A program made the position numbers and the translations under genes. Positions 28,532 through 37,598 of a stretch of DNA of 64,000 bases are shown piece after piece. This DNA is from Pseudomonas brassicacearum subsp. neoaurantiaca (GTDB lineage: Bacteria > Pseudomonadota > Gammaproteobacteria > Pseudomonadales > Pseudomonadaceae). The notes under the pieces are model-generated. The model ran no database searches. It saw only the letters and a list, made by a program, of their open reading frames with translations, and was not told the DNA's origin. Location of the stretch: the NCBI RefSeq assembly GCF_013608025.1, contig NZ_VDLV01000020.1:24501-88500 (forward strand). The letters are read 5' to 3'. Position 1 is the first letter of the stretch; each line of letters starts with the position of its first letter.

Positions 28532-29206
28532 TCAATGATTGACGGTATAAGCCAGCATCATCGAAATCTGCGACATCGGCCGCCCGCCGCTCTCTTCATG
28601 CCACTGGTTGAAAGCATTCTGCACCGTCGCCAGGTCCCGCAGGCTGGTGGGGACTTTGTCGATGATGTCCTGGGCATTGAGCGCCGCCACGACGTCGTAA
28701 CTGGTCGAAAAGGTGTCCTTGTCCATCATTCGCAGGAAACGCGGTGCCGACTGGCCGCCCAGTTGATGGCCGTGCTTTTTCAGGTAGGTCCACAGGCCGA
28801 CGATGTCAGTCACCGGCCAGTCGGCGACCAGCGCGCCGAAACTACCCTTTTCATGGGCCACGTCCAATATCATCTGCGCGTTGCGCGGCACACTCTTGAG
28901 CTTGCCCAGGTGGCGGATGATCCGCGTATCCTGCATCAATCGCTCCAGGTGCTCGGCACCCATCAGCACGACTTTCTCCGGGTCGAACTTGAAGAACACC
29001 TCTTCGAACGCCGGCCACTTGGCGTCCACCAGGCTGTGCTTGAGCCCGGCGCGGAAGACCCGCAGGGCCATGGTCGAGAGGTAGCGGTCGTCGCTGATCT
29101 TGCGCAGTTGCGCCGGGGTCTTGGGCACCGGCAGACGGGCTTCCAGTTCAGCCGCCGAACCGAAGCGGTTCAGACAATACTCGTGCAGCCACTTGTAATC
29201 GCGCAT
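28532..29206 (-). CDS. DNA-3-methyladenine glycosylase I family protein (divergent)
   Basis: 224 residues from MRDYKWLHEYCLNRFGS, with AGGAGAGGGC upstream; the ATG at 29245 is less likely. The helical core with KSVPRNAQMILDVAHEKGSF (~115-135), WPVTDIVGLWTYLKKHG and SAPRFLRMMDKDTF fits the Tag (Adenine_glyco) superfamily that excises 3-methyladenine. The N-terminal CxW zinc-ligand block of classical E. coli Tag is not evident, so it may be a divergent paralogue with altered specificity. Lies 68 bases downstream of ttcA on the same strand. Confidence 0.75.
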   Translation of the reverse strand: MRDYKWLHEYCLNRFGSAAELEARLPVPKTPAQLRKISDDRYLSTMALRVFRAGLKHSLVDAKWPAFEEVFFKFDPEKVVLMGAEHLERLMQDTRIIRHLGKLKSVPRNAQMILDVAHEKGSFGALVADWPVTDIVGLWTYLKKHGHQLGGQSAPRFLRMMDKDTFSTSYDVVAALNAQDIIDKVPTSLRDLATVQNAFNQWHEESGGRPMSQISMMLAYTVNH

Positions 29207-29273
29207 GCCCTCTCCTGGGATTGAAAACGAAAACGGCGCTTGCAAGCGCCGTGGATAAAACCGATTGGCAACC

Positions 29274-30098
29274 TTAGAGATTCACCACATTGACGAACCG
29301 CGGCGTGGCGTTTTCGTCGATGCGCAGGTTGGTGAAATCGAACAGGTTGCGGTCCGCCAGTTGCGACGGGATGACGTTCTGCAAGCCGCGGAAGATGCTC
29401 TCGGTACGGCCCGGGGTCTTGCGTTCCCACTCCTGGAGCATTTCCTTGACCACCTGGCGCTGCAGGTTTTCCTGGGAGCCGCACAGGTTGCAGGGAATGA
29501 TCGGGAATTGCTTGAAATCCGAATACGCCTGGATGTCCTTCTCGTTGCAATAGGCCAACGGCCGAATCACCACGTTGCGCCCGTCGTCGGCGCGCAGCTT
29601 GGGTGGCATGGCCTTGAGCGAGCCGTTGTAGAACATGTTCAGGAAGAACGTCTCGACGATGTCGTCGCGGTGATGACCCAGAGCCATCTTGGTCGCGCCG
29701 ATCTCGTCGGCGAAGGTATAGAGCGTCCCGCGGCGCAGGCGTGAGCACAGCGAGCAGGTGGTCTTGCCCTCGGGAATCAGTTCCTTGACCACCGAATAGG
29801 TGTCTTTCTCGACGATGTGGTATTCCACGCCCAACGACTCGAGATAGGCCGGCAGCACATGCTCGGGGAACCCGGGCTGCTTCTGGTCCATGTTCACCGC
29901 GACGATGTCGAACTTGATCGGGGCAACCTTCTGTAGATGCATCAGCACGTCGAGCAAGGTGTAGCTGTCCTTGCCGCCGGACAGGCAGACCATGACCTTG
30001 TCGCCGTCCTCGATCATGTTGTAGTCGGCGACCGCCTCACCGGCCAGGCGGCGCAGGCGCTTTTGCAGTTTGTTCTGGTTGACCGTAAGAGTGCCCAT
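29274..30098 (-). CDS. ttcA: tRNA 2-thiocytidine synthetase TtcA
   Basis: Thiolates C32 in certain tRNAs using ATP and an Fe-S cluster. 274 residues from [22 protein letters not shown]-loop [15 protein letters not shown] (~40-53), and two CxxC pairs [12 protein letters not shown] (~120) and [11 protein letters not shown] (~212) that hold the cluster. The longer in-frame start at 30359 is REP-derived and rejected. Mature length matches the family. Confidence 0.97.
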   Translation of the reverse strand: MGTLTVNQNKLQKRLRRLAGEAVADYNMIEDGDKVMVCLSGGKDSYTLLDVLMHLQKVAPIKFDIVAVNMDQKQPGFPEHVLPAYLESLGVEYHIVEKDTYSVVKELIPEGKTTCSLCSRLRRGTLYTFADEIGATKMALGHHRDDIVETFFLNMFYNGSLKAMPPKLRADDGRNVVIRPLAYCNEKDIQAYSDFKQFPIIPCNLCGSQENLQRQVVKEMLQEWERKTPGRTESIFRGLQNVIPSQLADRNLFDFTNLRIDENATPRFVNVVNL

Positions 30099-30182
30099 GA
30101 CGCGAAATCCGTGAGGTGTGACGAAAGGCCGGCATTTTACGCAAAAATTTGCTGTCGGCGAAGGCTGATGACTGGCACTTTT

Positions 30183-30306
30183 GTGGCGAGGGGATTTATC
30201 CCCGTCGGGTTGCGCAGCAACCCCTGCGTTTAGCCTGACACTGCGCGGTGGTATTGGGATAATTGGGGCCGCTGCGCAGCCCAGCGGGGATAAATCCCCT
30301 CGCCAC
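30183..30306. repeat. REP doublet, family B' convergent
   Basis: Arms GTGGCGAGGGGATTTATCC; spacer contains TGCGCAGCAACCCC/GGGGCCGCTGCGCAGC stem. In 30099-30526, apart from this doublet, I see only a probable promoter region and the AGGAG of the next gene. Confidence 0.9.
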
Positions 30307-30526
30307 AGTAAAATCCGTCGTGCCACAAACCTGCGTACAGACCTAACGGCGATTAGCATTATCGGCTACAGCGCGATTTGCTCTAAGCCCCCCATCCCCC
30401 TCGCCGCCACTCCTTTCTATACTGCGGCATAAGGTCGCACACACTTACAGACCTTTACTTACCCGGCCACTTGGCCCGTAGGCGCTCCGTTGGGGGGCGA
30501 TGGCAATAACAAAGGAGTGACTGACT

Positions 30527-31129
30527 ATGATCCATCATGTCGTGGGGCTCTTTACCCACCCTGATCAAGAATGGAAAGAAATCCGTGGCGATCAGGAGGA
30601 AAGCATCAGCCACATGTACCTTACCCACACGCTGATCCTGGCGGCCATCCCGGCGGTGTCGGCGTTCATCGGTACCACGCAGGTGGGATGGGTCATCGGC
30701 AATCGTCCGCCGGTCATGCTCACGCAGGAAAGCGCGCTGTGGATGACCATCATGTCTTACCTCGCCATGTTGGGCGGCGTGGCGGTGATGGGTGCGTTCA
30801 TTCACTGGATGGCCCGCACCTATGACGCCAGTCCTAGCCTGGCCCGGTGTGTCGCGTTTGCCACCTATACCGCAACCCCGTTGTTCATTGGTGGCCTGGC
30901 GGCGCTGTATCCCCACATGTGGCTGGGGATGATCGTCGGCACTGCGGCGATCTGCTACACCGTCTACCTGTTGTACGTGGGCCTGCCGACGTTCATGAAC
31001 ATTCCCCAGGACGAAGGCTTCCTGTTTTCCAGTTCGGTGCTTGCTGTCGGCCTGGTGGTGCTGGTCGCCATCATGGCGTTCACGGTGATTGTCTGGGGGC
31101 TGGGCGTTGGTCCGGTCTACACCAATTGA
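30527..31129 (+). CDS. Yip1 family inner membrane protein
   Basis: 200 residues with five hydrophobic segments (about 30-50, 70-95, 110-130, 135-155, 168-190), the Yip1 domain layout. N-terminal MIHHVVGLFTHPDQEWKEIR with the HPxxxW motif is typical of the bacterial Yip1 family. Function unknown in bacteria. RBS AAAGGAG lies 10 bases before the ATG. A weak hairpin follows at 31184-31204. Confidence 0.85.
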   Translation: MIHHVVGLFTHPDQEWKEIRGDQEESISHMYLTHTLILAAIPAVSAFIGTTQVGWVIGNRPPVMLTQESALWMTIMSYLAMLGGVAVMGAFIHWMARTYDASPSLARCVAFATYTATPLFIGGLAALYPHMWLGMIVGTAAICYTVYLLYVGLPTFMNIPQDEGFLFSSSVLAVGLVVLVAIMAFTVIVWGLGVGPVYTN

Positions 31130-31183
31130 AGCTACACCCATTGAAGGATTGAGGCTCTCCAACAAAAAACGATCTGCCACCAC

Positions 31184-31204
31184 AGGCCGCCGCAAGGCGG
31201 CCTT
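31184..31204 (+). terminator. Hairpin after Yip1 gene, weak terminator
   Basis: AGGCCGCC-GCAA-GGCGGCCT stem; the following run TTCCTCTG is only moderately T-rich. Confidence 0.5.
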
Positions 31205-31303
31205 CCTCTGTGTCTGGATCTACCAGGACGACCGCTGGGCGCCTGAGCGATTCGCAACGGCCAGCGCTTGCGGCATACTCGCCTTTCTGGAGACCCGTAA
31301 AGC

Positions 31304-31798
31304 ATGCTCGAGCAACTCAATACCCGCGTCGAAGAGTGTTACCAACAAGCCGAATCCTTTTTCAAACGTCCTTTCAAACGCCCGGTGGTCAGCCTTAAAT
31401 TGCGCGGCCAGAAAGCCGGCGTCGCGCATTTGCACGAAAACCTGCTGCGCTTCAACCCACAGCTGTACCAGGAAAACGCTGAAGACTTCCTCAAGCAGAC
31501 GGTTGCCCACGAAGTGGCGCACCTGATTGCCCATCAGTTGTTCGGCGACCGTATCCAGGCCCATGGCGAGGAATGGCAACTGATCATGCGTGGGGTCTAT
31601 GAACTGCCACCCAACCGTTGCCATACCTACGAGATCAAGCGCCGCACCGCGACCCGCTACATCTATAAATGCCCGTGCGACGGCAGCGATTTCCCGTTCA
31701 CGGCCCAGCGCCACCGTCTGGTGCGCCAGGGGCGACGGTACTTGTGCCGCAGTTGTCGCAACACGTTGGTGTTCAGTGGGGAGACGCGGGTCGAATAG
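31304..31798 (+). CDS. sprT: SprT family zinc metalloprotease
   Basis: 164 residues: HExxH zinc/catalytic motif in TVAHEVAHLIAHQLFG (~70) followed by GEEWQLIMRGVY, and a C-terminal zinc ribbon KCPCDGSDF (~125) with RYLCRSCRNTLVF (~145). SprT is the bacterial relative of Spartan DNA-protein crosslink proteases; bacterial function is not well fixed. Start MLEQLNTRVEECY; no standard SD but GAGACC upstream. Length equals E. coli SprT. Confidence 0.9.
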   Translation: MLEQLNTRVEECYQQAESFFKRPFKRPVVSLKLRGQKAGVAHLHENLLRFNPQLYQENAEDFLKQTVAHEVAHLIAHQLFGDRIQAHGEEWQLIMRGVYELPPNRCHTYEIKRRTATRYIYKCPCDGSDFPFTAQRHRLVRQGRRYLCRSCRNTLVFSGETRVE

Positions 31799-31826
31799 CA
31801 GAGTTTTGTGGTGCCTGGGCTGGCCT

Positions 31827-31905
31827 CATCGCGAGCAAGCTCGCTCCCACAGGGGTCTAGTGAACGCCGCAGACCCAATGTGGGAGCGAGCTTGCTCGCG
31901 ATGGC
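31827..31905. repeat. REP doublet, family A, everted
   Basis: Outward-facing arms; spacer contains AGTGAACGCCG, shared with the 47091 element. Confidence 0.9.
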
Positions 31906-31918
31906 GGCCTGACAGACG

Positions 31919-33094
31919 CTACAAAACCACCCCGCGCTTACGCAACGCCTCGATCCGCTCAGCACTAAACCCCAACGCCCCCAACACTTCGTTCGTATGC
32001 TCCCCCAGCCTCGCGCCAATATGCCGAGGCTCGGGCAGCCCTTCGGAAAACTTCAATGGACAGGCCATCTGCGCCTGGCTCGATCCATCGCCACGGGGCA
32101 CTTGGGTGACTAGCTCCCGAGCTTTCAACTGAGGATGCTCAATCGCCTCGTCCAGCCCCAACACCGGCTCGACGCAGGCATCGACCTTGGCAAATATCGC
32201 GCAAAGCTCGGCGAAATCGCGCTTCTCGAATTCAGACTGCAGTTCCTGCTTGAGCCGTTGAGCAGGCTCCGATGACAGCCCCAGGGCTCTCAACTCCGGT
32301 CGCCCCAGCGCCTCGCAAAGCGCCTGCATGAAAGCCGGTTCCAGACTCCCCACCGACATCCAGCGGCCATCGCGGGTGCGGTAATAATCATAAAAGCTGC
32401 CGCCGTTCAGCACGTGGTTTTCCCGCCCCGGCTCCACGCCACAAGCCAGGTAACCGGCACCGGCCAAGGCATTAAGGCTGAAAACGCAATCGGTCATGCT
32501 CACGTCCAGGTGTTGGCCCTGCCCGCTCTGCTGTCGGGCGATCACCGCCGCCAACAGCCCGATCACTCCATGCAACGAACCACCGGCGATGTCCGCCGCC
32601 TGGATCCCCAGCGGCAACGGGCCGCTGTCGGCACGGCCGGTGTGGCTCGCCAACCCCGCCAAGGCCAGGTAGTTGATGTCATGGCCGGCGCGGTCCTTGT
32701 AGGGCCCCGTCTGGCCGTAACCAGTAATGGATACGTAGATCAACCGGGGATTGATCGCTTTCAAGGCTTCATACCCCAGGCCCAACCGCTCCATCACGCC
32801 GGGGCGGAACTGTTCCAACAGGATGTCATGGTCGGCCAATAGCCGTTTGATGATCTCCAGCGCCGCCGGCTGCTTGAGGTCCAGCGCCAGGCTGCGCTTG
32901 TTGCGATTGAGGTAGGCATGGCTGGCCGAGACGCCCTCATCGTGGGGCGGCAGGATCCGCAGCAGATCCGCACGGTCCGGCGATTCGATGCGCAGCACCT
33001 CGGCTCCCATGTCCGCCAGCAACAGCGAGGCAAACGGCCCCGGCAACAGGGTCGAGAAATCCAGAACCTTGAGCGATGCCAGTGGACCTTGCAT
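31919..33094 (-). CDS. CaiB/BaiF family acyl-CoA transferase
   Basis: Family III CoA-transferase. 391 residues from MQGPLASLKVLDFSTLLPGPFA: N-terminal Rossmann-like block with LLADMGAEVLRIESP (~27-40), NRNKRSLALDLKQP, and the catalytic Asp in AGHDINYLALAGLASHTG (~165). RBS GGAGAT upstream of 33094; the long upstream start (33394) reads through REP sequence and is rejected. Substrate unknown (often formyl-CoA, carnitine or alpha-methylacyl). Monocistronic. Confidence 0.88.
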   Translation of the reverse strand: MQGPLASLKVLDFSTLLPGPFASLLLADMGAEVLRIESPDRADLLRILPPHDEGVSASHAYLNRNKRSLALDLKQPAALEIIKRLLADHDILLEQFRPGVMERLGLGYEALKAINPRLIYVSITGYGQTGPYKDRAGHDINYLALAGLASHTGRADSGPLPLGIQAADIAGGSLHGVIGLLAAVIARQQSGQGQHLDVSMTDCVFSLNALAGAGYLACGVEPGRENHVLNGGSFYDYYRTRDGRWMSVGSLEPAFMQALCEALGRPELRALGLSSEPAQRLKQELQSEFEKRDFAELCAIFAKVDACVEPVLGLDEAIEHPQLKARELVTQVPRGDGSSQAQMACPLKFSEGLPEPRHIGARLGEHTNEVLGALGFSAERIEALRKRGVVL

Positions 33095-33208
33095 GGAAGA
33101 TCTCCGTTTTGAATGTGCATCCAAGACTAGGCAGAGGCTGAAGGTGGGGCAATTACCGAAGAAAGCGTTCGGGCTGACAATTGTGCTCGATGGCTGATGG
33201 AAAAACCT

Positions 33209-33332
33209 GTGGCGAGGGGATTTATCCCCGCTGGGCTGCGAAGCGGCCCCATTAGTCAAAAAACGCTGCGGTTTATCAGACAAAAAGCAGGGGGCCGCTG
33301 CGCAGCCCAGCGGGAGCAAGCTCCCTCTCCAC
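33209..33332. repeat. Chimeric REP doublet: B' left arm, B right arm
   Basis: Left arm GTGGCGAGGGGATTTATCC, right arm complementary to GTGG-GAGGGAGCTTGCTCC (slightly decayed, CTCTCCAC). Inner stems GCTGCGAAGCGGCCCC/GGGGCCGCTGCGCAGC are intact. Confidence 0.85.
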
Positions 33333-33363
33333 AAAAGCCTGTCTGCCGATAATTGCGCCCAAC

Positions 33364-33388
33364 AAAAAACCCGCCGAAGCGGGTTTTT
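33364..33388 (-). terminator. Intrinsic terminator after dctA
   Basis: On the minus strand ACCCGCTTCGGCGGGT stem followed by TTTTTTG, just downstream of the dctA stop. Confidence 0.9.
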
Positions 33389-33404
33389 CGTCACAGGCCG
33401 AAAA

Positions 33405-34736
33405 TCACTTCACGGACACCGCGGTATCAGTCGTTGCAACCACGTCGTCTTCTTCACGAACATCGGAAATACCGCGACCACCGGAGGCCAGTTCAGTCTG
33501 CAACTGGTCTTCGTCCAGCTCCTTGACCCACTTGGCGACCACGATGGTGGCAACGGCGTTGCCCACCAGGTTGGTCAGGGCGCGGGCTTCGGACATGAAG
33601 CGGTCGATGCCCAGGATCAGTGCCAGGCCGGCCACTGGCAGGGTGCCCACGGCCGACAGGGTGGCCGCCAACACGATGAAGCCGCTACCGGTCACGCCAG
33701 CCGCACCTTTGGAGGACAGCAACAGCACCGCCAGCAGGGTGATCTGGTGAGTCAGGTCCATCGGGGTATCGGTGGCCTGGGCGATGAACACCGCGGCCAT
33801 GGTCAGGTAGATCGAGGTACCGTCGAGGTTGAACGAGTAGCCAGTCGGGATCACCAGGCCAACCACGGACTTCTTGGCACCCAGGCGCTCCATCTTGATC
33901 AGCATGCGCGGCAGGGCCGATTCCGAGGAGGAAGTGCCCAGCACGATCAGCAGTTCTTCACGGATGTAGCGGATCAGTTTAACGACACTGAAGCCGTGGG
34001 CGCGGCAGATGGCGCCCAGCACCACCAGCACGAACACCACGCAAGTGATGTAGAAGCAGATCATCAATTGGCCCAGTTGCACCAGCGAACCAACACCGTA
34101 GGCGCCGATGGTGAAGGCCATGGCACCGAACGCACCGAGCGGCGCCAGCTTCATGATCATGTTGATGATGATGAACATCACTTGGGCGAAGCGATCGATG
34201 AAGTCCAGCACCGGCTTGCCGTAGGCACCCAGGCGATGCAGGGCGAAACCGAAGATCACCGAGAACATCAGCACTTGCAGGATGTCGCCGTTGGCGAACG
34301 CACCAACGATGGTGCCTGGGATCACGTTGAGCAGGAAGGCAACGATGCTCTGGTCTTTACCTGCCGCAATGAAACCGGCGATCTGCTTGGTGTCCAGGGT
34401 CGCTACGTCGATGTGCATGCCGTTGCCCGGTTGCACGACGTTGACCACGACCAGGCCGATCAGCAGGGCAATGGTGGAAACGATTTCGAAGTACAGCAGC
34501 GCGTAGCCGCCGGTCTTGCCGACCGATTTCATGTTCTGCATGCCAGCGATGCCGCTGACGACGGTGCAGAAGATGATCGGAGCGATGACCATTTTGATCA
34601 GTTTGATGAACCCGTCACCGAACGGCTTGAGGGCAACGCCGGTCTGCGGGTAGAAGTGGCCGAGCAAAATGCCGATGGCAATGGCTACGATCACCTGGAA
34701 ATACAGGGATTTGTACAGTGGCTGACGAGTCGTCAT
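33405..34736 (-). CDS. dctA: C4-dicarboxylate:cation symporter DctA
   Basis: Imports succinate, fumarate and malate with Na+/H+ (DAACS family). 443 residues starting [22 protein letters not shown], with about eight TM helices and the two re-entrant hairpins; motifs [13 protein letters not shown] (~275, HP1) and [14 protein letters not shown] (~305, Asn-Met-Asp-type substrate region) are clear. The C-terminal tail (~410-443) is acidic. Preceded by a sigma-54 promoter at 34864-34878, which fits control by DctB/DctD-type regulation, and followed by a terminator. Confidence 0.97.
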   Translation of the reverse strand: MTTRQPLYKSLYFQVIVAIAIGILLGHFYPQTGVALKPFGDGFIKLIKMVIAPIIFCTVVSGIAGMQNMKSVGKTGGYALLYFEIVSTIALLIGLVVVNVVQPGNGMHIDVATLDTKQIAGFIAAGKDQSIVAFLLNVIPGTIVGAFANGDILQVLMFSVIFGFALHRLGAYGKPVLDFIDRFAQVMFIIINMIMKLAPLGAFGAMAFTIGAYGVGSLVQLGQLMICFYITCVVFVLVVLGAICRAHGFSVVKLIRYIREELLIVLGTSSSESALPRMLIKMERLGAKKSVVGLVIPTGYSFNLDGTSIYLTMAAVFIAQATDTPMDLTHQITLLAVLLLSSKGAAGVTGSGFIVLAATLSAVGTLPVAGLALILGIDRFMSEARALTNLVGNAVATIVVAKWVKELDEDQLQTELASGGRGISDVREEDDVVATTDTAVSVK

Positions 34737-34863
34737 GGCAAACCTTCCTCAAGAGTCCCGTGGGCAACATCCACCTGTTGTCCACGACACCTCAATTGCG
34801 AACCCTCCTGCACTGGAGGGATTTGTTGTGTCGGCTGCACGCGGCAGACCTGCACAGGGCATC

Positions 34864-34878
34864 GCAAGGCCCGTGCCA
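34864..34878 (-). promoter_or_regulatory. Sigma-54 promoter of dctA
   Basis: Minus strand TGGCAC-GGGCC-TTGC is a perfect -24/-12 match. Predicted transcription start ~34852, giving a ~115-base leader. An inverted repeat GCGTT-CTGC-AACGC lies just upstream (34902-34916 region) and could be an enhancer site. Confidence 0.85.
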
Positions 34879-34956
34879 TTTTGAGGAAATGTCCTACAAC
34901 CCGCGTTGCAGAACGCTTTTGTTGATTCGTCGTCGGTTAAACGGGCGGCGACGGAT

Positions 34957-35011
34957 GGCGGATTTCCGCCAAGACCCCGTTTCTCACTCCTGGATTTGGC
35001 GGATATCCGCC
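34957..35011. promoter_or_regulatory. Pair of 14-bp palindromes upstream of the AraC gene
   Basis: GGCGGATTTCCGCC (34957-34970) and GGCGGATATCCGCC (34998-35011), start-to-start 41 bases (about four helical turns). The downstream one lies 55 bases before the AraC-type gene start; the upstream one is ~80 bases beyond the dctA sigma-54 promoter. They look like a two-site operator. Confidence 0.6.
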
Positions 35012-35066
35012 TTGTCCAGCCCGGACGCCCTGCTACCATCGCCGGCTCAACGGACGGATTTGAGCC

Positions 35067-36065
35067 ATGCGCCAACGCACGATCGCCAGCCACTTCGCCC
35101 GCGCAGCCCTGGGCGGCGCGCGCCGGCACGGGTTTGACTATCTTCCCCTGCTGCAACAATTGGGTATCAGCCCGGAGCTGCTCGACGAACCGCGAGCGCG
35201 AATCGCCCCGGAGCAGTTCGCCCGGCTGTTGCAGGCGCTATGGGCGGACCTGGGGGATGAATTCCTCGGATTTGGCCGGGCCGCGAGTAAACCCGGGACG
35301 TTTGCCATGATGTGTCACACGTTGATCCACTGTCGGACCCTGGGCAAAGCCCTGCAACGCGGCCTGCTCTTTTACAGCCTGTTTCCCGATGCACCGAGCC
35401 TGACACTAGACACCGAAGGAGAACGGGTCCGGTTGAGCCTGGATGAGTCGACACTGCGCGATCCCGATCATTTCCTGACGGAAAGCCTGCTGGTCATCTG
35501 GCATCGCCTCGGCAGTTGGCTGATCGGCCAGCGGATCGGCCTGGAGCAGGCGACCTTCAGCTATGCCAAGCCTGCCCACGGCGCGGAATACGACCTGCTG
35601 TTCCCCTGCCCGCTGGTATTCGAGGCTCGACGCACCAGCCTGTTGTTTCACAGGCGCTACCTGGACATGCCGCTGCTCCAGGACGAGCGAACGCTCAAGC
35701 ATTTTCTCGAACGCTCACCCGCCGACCTGCTGTCGCGCCCGGACGATGGCCACAGCCTGAGCAGCCAGCTACGCCGTCTGCTCAGCCGCGACACGGCGCG
35801 CTGGCCCGACCTGGACACCGTCGCCGCGCATCTGCACATCAGCTCACAGACGCTGCGCCGGCACCTTCGCGAGGAAGGCACCAGCTTCCAGGAACTCAAG
35901 GATCAACTGCGGCGGGATATCGCCATCTACCATTTGGGCCGGGCGGACCTGTCGTTGCAGCAGATTGCCGAGCAGCTCGGGTTTTCGGAGCCGTCGGCGT
36001 TTCATCGGGCGTTCAAGAAGTGGACGGGGGTGACGCCTGGGGCGTATCGGGAGTTGGAGAGCTGA
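35067..36065 (+). CDS. AraC family transcriptional regulator (OruR/ArgR-like type)
   Basis: 332 residues. N-terminal Arabinose_bd-type ligand domain (~20-210: MRQRTIASHFARAALGGARR, LLQQLGISPELLDEP, MCHTLIHCRTLGKALQRGLLFYSLF) and C-terminal AraC double HTH (~225-330) with AAHLHISSQTLRRHLREEG and AEQLGFSEPSAFHRAFKKWTGVTPGAYR. The ligand and targets are unknown. Monocistronic; its own upstream region carries two palindromes that could be its autoregulatory site. Confidence 0.9.
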   Translation: MRQRTIASHFARAALGGARRHGFDYLPLLQQLGISPELLDEPRARIAPEQFARLLQALWADLGDEFLGFGRAASKPGTFAMMCHTLIHCRTLGKALQRGLLFYSLFPDAPSLTLDTEGERVRLSLDESTLRDPDHFLTESLLVIWHRLGSWLIGQRIGLEQATFSYAKPAHGAEYDLLFPCPLVFEARRTSLLFHRRYLDMPLLQDERTLKHFLERSPADLLSRPDDGHSLSSQLRRLLSRDTARWPDLDTVAAHLHISSQTLRRHLREEGTSFQELKDQLRRDIAIYHLGRADLSLQQIAEQLGFSEPSAFHRAFKKWTGVTPGAYRELES

Positions 36066-36099
36066 GTGGTGATATCCCACTTCTGTGGTGTGCTGCCCT

Positions 36100-36218
36100 G
36101 TGGCGAGGGGATTTATCCCCGCTGGGCTGCGAAGCGGCCCCCTGCGCTCTGTCTGACACACCACCGCCACCCATTTGGGGCTACTGCGTAGCCCAGCGGG
36201 GATAAATCCCCTCGCCAC
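36100..36218. repeat. REP doublet, family B' convergent
   Basis: Inverted arms GTGGCGAGGGGATTTATCC with the inner GCGAAGCGGCCCC stem. Confidence 0.9.
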
Positions 36219-36251
36219 AAAGGCCGGCAAACACACCGAAAAATATTCCAG

Positions 36252-37598
36252 TCAAACCACCGGAAACAGAATCCGAAACGCCGCCCCGCCCAACTCCGAA
36301 TCCCCCAAGGTCAACCGCGCGCCATAGCTCTCGATGATGTCCTTGACCACCGCCAACCCGATCCCCTGCCCCGGATGCTGGCGATCCAATCGTTCGCCCC
36401 GCTGGAGAATCCGCGCACGCTGGTCGGGCGGTACGCCCGGGCCATCGTCTTCGACGCTCAACTCCGTACCGCCGAGGGTCTGGTGCACGCTGACCCGCAC
36501 TTCCCCCAGGCACAGCCGATAGGCGTTTTCCAGCAGGTTGCCAAGCATCTCCAGCAACGCGCCCTGTTCGATGGGCACCTGGCAATGCTCCGGCAAATCG
36601 AAATGGACCTGGACGCGCTTGTCTCGATAGACCTTGTCGAGAGTGTCGCACAGGCTCTGCAGGACCGGGCGCAGACGCACCTGGTGGCGCACCAGCCCGC
36701 TCTTGCGCAGGCTGGCCCGTTGCAACTGGTAGCCGATCTGCTGGCTCATGCGTTCGATCTGAGTCTGCAGCACCCAAGCCTGTCCACGGTCCTGCGGGCG
36801 CCGGGCCATGTCTTCGCTGACGCCCTGCAACACGGCCAACGGGGTTTTCAGGCTGTGGGCCAAGTCATCGAGGGAATCGCGATAGCGGCTGCGCTGTTCA
36901 CGCTCGCTGTGCAACAACCGGTTAAGCGAGCCCGTCAGGCGCAACAGTTCCCGCGGGTGTGCAGTGCTCAAGCTTTCCCGCGTACCCGCTTCGATTTCGT
37001 CCAGTTCCTGGCTCAAGCGTCGCAAGGCGCGCAAGCCCCAGGTCAGGCCGATCCACAACAGCGCCAGCAGCACCAACAAGGCCGCACCAAAGCCAAGGTA
37101 AAGATTGTCCCGCAACCCTTGGAGGGTCACTTCGTAATCACGCACCGGCTGCAAGGTGACGATACTGAACGCCGCGCTCTGGCCGCCGAGCAGCTTGACC
37201 TCGACGTCATAGACAAAGAATTCCTGGCCGTTGTCCTCGCGGATACGCGCGAATTGATTGCCCTGGCCGTCATAGCGCGGCGTGTAGTTGATGTGTTCTT
37301 CCTGGGTCGCCTTCGAGCGCCAGACCAGGTTGCCGTCGCGATCATAGATGTAGCCCAGCAGGCGGGCGTCGGCGAGGTTGAAGCGTTCATCCGGCAGTTG
37401 CGCCGGCATCTTCAATCGACCATTTTCCACCCGGGCGGCGGATATCAGCGTGGTCACATCCGAGGCCAGCCGTTGTTCGATGGACTCCTGCAGGGCGAGG
37501 CTGAACGCGCCCTGCATTGCCGGCAACAACGCCAGCATGAACAACGCCGCCAGGGTCATGGCGGCCAGCATCAAGCGCAGCCGTAGCGAACGAATCAC
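36252..37598 (-). CDS. phoQ: Sensor histidine kinase PhoQ
   Basis: Senses low Mg2+ and cationic peptides. 448 residues: TM1 ~8-28, periplasmic sensor ~30-163, TM2 ~165-188, HAMP, HisKA with DDLAHSLKTPLAVLQG (His248), and HATPase VEDDGPGVPPDQRAR and GQGIGLAVVKDIIESYG. The sensor domain is short and acidic-patch containing, as in Pseudomonas PhoQ. ATG overlaps the phoP stop (ATGA). Third gene of oprH-phoP-phoQ. Confidence 0.94.
   Translation of the reverse strand: MIRSLRLRLMLAAMTLAALFMLALLPAMQGAFSLALQESIEQRLASDVTTLISAARVENGRLKMPAQLPDERFNLADARLLGYIYDRDGNLVWRSKATQEEHINYTPRYDGQGNQFARIREDNGQEFFVYDVEVKLLGGQSAAFSIVTLQPVRDYEVTLQGLRDNLYLGFGAALLVLLALLWIGLTWGLRALRRLSQELDEIEAGTRESLSTAHPRELLRLTGSLNRLLHSEREQRSRYRDSLDDLAHSLKTPLAVLQGVSEDMARRPQDRGQAWVLQTQIERMSQQIGYQLQRASLRKSGLVRHQVRLRPVLQSLCDTLDKVYRDKRVQVHFDLPEHCQVPIEQGALLEMLGNLLENAYRLCLGEVRVSVHQTLGGTELSVEDDGPGVPPDQRARILQRGERLDRQHPGQGIGLAVVKDIIESYGARLTLGDSELGGAAFRILFPVV

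Noticed and set aside
30099..30359. Upstream extensions of ttcA, flgB, the phosphopantetheinyl transferase and CoA transferase genes
   Set aside because: The extra residues are translations of REP sequence and lie before well-supported starts.
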